Assembly (NCBI RefSeq): GCF_003121485.1
Contig: NZ_QAVX01000018.1
Span: 1 to 64,000, forward strand
Reading direction: 5' to 3'
DNA length: 64,000 nucleotides
DNA from: Dyella sp. C11
GTDB taxonomy: Bacteria > Pseudomonadota > Gammaproteobacteria > Xanthomonadales > Rhodanobacteraceae
The notes under the pieces are model-generated. The model was not told where the DNA came from, made no database searches, and saw nothing but the letters and a program-made list of their open reading frames with translations. A program made the translations under genes and the position numbers. Below are positions 61,800 to 64,000 of the stretch, in pieces; within the stretch, counting starts at the first letter, position 1; each line of letters opens with the position of its first letter.

Positions 61800-63446
61800 C
61801 TAAGCGAGCGCCTGATCCACCATCGCCTGCGCCTCTTCCAGCAACTGGCGCAGATGCGCCTCGTCCTTGAAGCTTTCCGCGTAGATCTTGTAGATGTCTT
61901 CGGTGCCTGAAGGACGCGCGGCAAACCAGCCGTTTGCCGATGCCACCTTGATGCCGCCGATGGGTGCGCCATTGCCCGGTGCGCGATCCAGCACCGCCTC
62001 GATTTTTTCGCCGGCGAGCTGCGTGCTCTTTACCTGGTCGGGCGAAAGCTTGGACAGCCTCGCCTTCTGCTCGGTGTTGGCCGGCGCATCGACGCGTTCG
62101 GAAACGGGGTTGCCCAGTTCGCGGGTCATGTCGCGATACAGCTCGCCCGGGTCTTTGCCCGTGCGCGCTGTAATTTCCGCCGACATCAGCGCTGCGGCGA
62201 TGCCGTCCTTGTCGGTGCTCCACACGCCGCCGTCGCGACGCAGGAACGACGCGCCGGCGCTTTCTTCGCCGCCGAAACCCAGCGATCCATCGAACAGGCC
62301 GTCGACGAACCACTTGAAGCCGACCGGCACTTCGTAGAGACGGCGACCCAGGCGCTTGGCCACGCGATCGATCAATGCCGTGCTCACCAGCGTCTTGCCC
62401 ACGCCGGCATCGCTGCGCCACTGCGGGCGATGGCGGAACAGGTAGTCGATCAGCACGGAAAGATAGTGGTTGGGCAACAGCAGGCCTGTGCTGCGCGTGA
62501 CGATGCCGTGGCGATCGTGGTCGGTATCGCAAGCGAAGGCGACGTCGTAGCTGCCCTTCAAGCCGATCAGGCGCTGCATGGCATGCGACGAGGAAGGGTC
62601 CATGCGGATCTTGCCGTCCCAATCCACGCTCATGAAGCGGAAGGTCGGGTCCACCGTATCGCTGACCACGGTGAGGTCGATACGGTAACGCTCGGCAATC
62701 GGCGCCCAGTAGTGCACGCCCGAACCACCCAGCGGATCGACACCAAGATGCACGCCGCTCGCGCGAATGGCATCGAAGTCGATGACGTTCGCCAGGTCCG
62801 TGACATAGGCATCGAGGAAGTCGTGCTCATGCGTGGTGGATGCAAGCATCGCGTCCGCGTACGGCATGCGGCGAACCTCGCGCAGGCCGCCTTCGATCAG
62901 CGCATTGGCGCGCTTCTGCACCCAGCCGGTGATGTCGGTATCGGCGGGACCGCCATTGGGCGGGTTGTACTTGAAGCCGCCACCATCGGGCGGATTGTGC
63001 GAAGGCGTCACCACGATGCCGTCCGCCAGGCCGCTCGTCCGTCCGCGGTTATAGGTGAGGATGGCGTGCGAAATCGCGGGGGTGGGCGTGTACTCGCCGC
63101 CCTTGGACACCATGGCCTGCACGCCGTTGGCCGCCAGCACTTCCAGCGCGCTTTCCAGCGCGGGCTGCGACAGTGCGTGCGTGTCGATGCCGATGAACAA
63201 GGGCCCGTCGATGCCCTTGCCGGCGCGGTATTCGCAGATGGCCTGGGTAATGGCCAGCACATGCCATTCGTTGAAGCTGCGGTCGAACGAGCTGCCGCGA
63301 TGACCCGACGTGCCGAACGCCACGCGCTGGCTCGCCACGCCTACGTCCGGGCGCAGATCGATATAGGCGTCGCGCAGGCGGGTGACGTCGACCAGCTGCG
63401 ATTCGGGTACCTGCTTGCCGGCCAGCGGACTGAGGCGGCTGCTCAT
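61800..63446 (-). CDS. pgm: Phosphoglucomutase (alpha-D-glucose-specific)
   Basis: 548 residues, the length of E. coli Pgm (546). The N-terminus has [11 protein letters not shown], the phosphoserine is Ser149 in [19 protein letters not shown], metal binding is [10 protein letters not shown], the sugar-binding loop is [15 protein letters not shown], and the phosphate-binding end is [16 protein letters not shown]. It interconverts glucose-1-P and glucose-6-P in the cytoplasm, linking glycan precursors and glycolysis. Confidence 0.96.
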   Translation of the reverse strand: MSSRLSPLAGKQVPESQLVDVTRLRDAYIDLRPDVGVASQRVAFGTSGHRGSSFDRSFNEWHVLAITQAICEYRAGKGIDGPLFIGIDTHALSQPALESALEVLAANGVQAMVSKGGEYTPTPAISHAILTYNRGRTSGLADGIVVTPSHNPPDGGGFKYNPPNGGPADTDITGWVQKRANALIEGGLREVRRMPYADAMLASTTHEHDFLDAYVTDLANVIDFDAIRASGVHLGVDPLGGSGVHYWAPIAERYRIDLTVVSDTVDPTFRFMSVDWDGKIRMDPSSSHAMQRLIGLKGSYDVAFACDTDHDRHGIVTRSTGLLLPNHYLSVLIDYLFRHRPQWRSDAGVGKTLVSTALIDRVAKRLGRRLYEVPVGFKWFVDGLFDGSLGFGGEESAGASFLRRDGGVWSTDKDGIAAALMSAEITARTGKDPGELYRDMTRELGNPVSERVDAPANTEQKARLSKLSPDQVKSTQLAGEKIEAVLDRAPGNGAPIGGIKVASANGWFAARPSGTEDIYKIYAESFKDEAHLRQLLEEAQAMVDQALA

Positions 63447-63640
63447 CGGCGCACCTCACCAGCGGTGGAAACGGCAGACAGGTGCGAGCGGTAAGACGGG
63501 GTCATGCGAAGACACATCCTGAGTCGACGAAAGGCAGCATTGACCCTCGCCGTGACGGTATGTGTCAAGACCGAAACCCCGCTGCAGCGCGGCAAAAACG
63601 TGGATATCGGGTGAAACCGGCGCTTCGATCCAGCCGCTGT

Positions 63641-63907
63641 TCAGCGCAGCTGGCTGTCCTTGCTGCCGCGACGGTTATAGCCGGCGAAAGCGGCTTCTTC
63701 CTTGTCGTGCGCTGCCTGGCAGTTGATGCACAACCGCACGCCGGGCACGGCCTTGCGCCGCGCCTCCGGAATGGCAGCGTCGCATTCCTCACAATGACTG
63801 AGACCAGGCCCTTGCTGCAGGCGGCTGCGTGCGCGCTTCACCGCATCGCTCACGGTCGCGTCGATCTGGTCTTGCACGGCGCCATCGCCTGCCCAGCCCG
63901 TTGCCAT
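63641..63907 (-). CDS. ybiI: DksA/TraR-type C4 zinc-finger protein (YbiI-like)
   Basis: 88 residues from the ATG at 63907, exactly the length of E. coli YbiI; the frame runs ten codons further. It begins MATGWAGDGAVQDQID and carries a four-Cys zinc finger (HCEECDAAIPEARR and LCINCQ) and ends in the family's GYNRRGSKDSQLR. The DksA/TraR superfamily acts on RNA polymerase, but YbiI has no established role. It is upstream of pgm on the same strand with a ~195-base gap, so probably separate. Confidence 0.92.
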   Translation of the reverse strand: MATGWAGDGAVQDQIDATVSDAVKRARSRLQQGPGLSHCEECDAAIPEARRKAVPGVRLCINCQAAHDKEEAAFAGYNRRGSKDSQLR

Positions 63908-64000
63908 TGCTGCACGCCTCCCGGTGTGGGGACTCAAGGCAACAAATATGGGGTCTGCGAGGCGGTTTTCCAGTACCCGCGCGGCAGGCGTTGTATGTTC

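Overview
The window looks like chromosomal DNA of a high-GC gammaproteobacterium of the Xanthomonadales, most likely Rhodanobacteraceae (Dyella, Rhodanobacter or Luteibacter-like). This is inferred from gene content: many TonB-dependent receptors, GH92 mannosidases, ESPR-type adhesins, Xanthomonas-type filamentous phage genes, and intergenic REP palindromes. No rRNA, tRNA or CRISPR array was seen.

Layout. 1-4.7 kb: the 3' part of a very Gly-rich autotransporter, then a small sulfotransferase. 4.8-6.5 kb: an SDR oxidoreductase and an isolated DUF4365-like (PD-(D/E)XK-type) gene flanked by two related palindromes. 6.7-9.3 kb: a truncated filamentous-phage (inovirus) remnant: a coat/adsorption protein tail, a DUF2523/pVI-like protein, Zot/pI, a small membrane protein and a convergent basic protein. 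It ends at a clear XerCD dif-type site (9297-9324). 9.4-15.1 kb: minus-strand metabolism and transport genes: cysteine dioxygenase, then a compact operon of DUF3574 lipoprotein, NCS2-like permease, dicarboxylate/cation symporter and threonine synthase. The operon is divergent from a TonB receptor (15.4-17.8 kb). 17.9-27.2 kb: an iron-uptake island of a truncated AraC regulator, FecI sigma, FecR anti-sigma, two STN-type siderophore receptors, a PepSY ferric-reductase-like membrane protein and a small membrane partner. Fur-box-like palindromes precede fecI and both receptors. A histidine-kinase fragment closes the island.

27.8-35.2 kb: a minus-strand set built around phosphoketolase and acetate kinase (overlapping ATGA), with an FAD disulfide oxidoreductase, an alpha/beta hydrolase, a BON protein and a cupin. 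35.2-40 kb: a BvgS/EvgS-like five-part hybrid sensor kinase, divergent from its BvgA/EvgA-like regulator. 40-46.5 kb: an accessory stretch of small membrane and hypothetical proteins, including a LURP-one/scramblase-like protein, DUF2167, DUF805, orphans and an IS66 transposase tail.

46.5-52.5 kb: a 1499-residue trimeric autotransporter adhesin with a downstream BamE-like/OmpA lipoprotein and a DUF4019-like protein. 52.8-60 kb: a LysR remnant and two GH92 alpha-mannosidases. The first of these in transcription order carries a LacI-type palindromic operator, and between them lies a duplicated leader plus REP block. 60.3-64 kb: an aldo/keto reductase, a tandem REP/BIME block, phosphoglucomutase (pgm) and a YbiI-like DksA/TraR zinc-finger protein.

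The most unusual features are the dif-adjacent phage remnant with its convergent antisense gene pair and hairpin-embedded ribosome binding site, the lipoprotein/NCS2/DAACS/threonine-synthase operon, the sensor kinase with an apparent pseudo-receiver, and the duplicated mannosidase leader. Functions are read from motifs and family resemblance; no database search was run.
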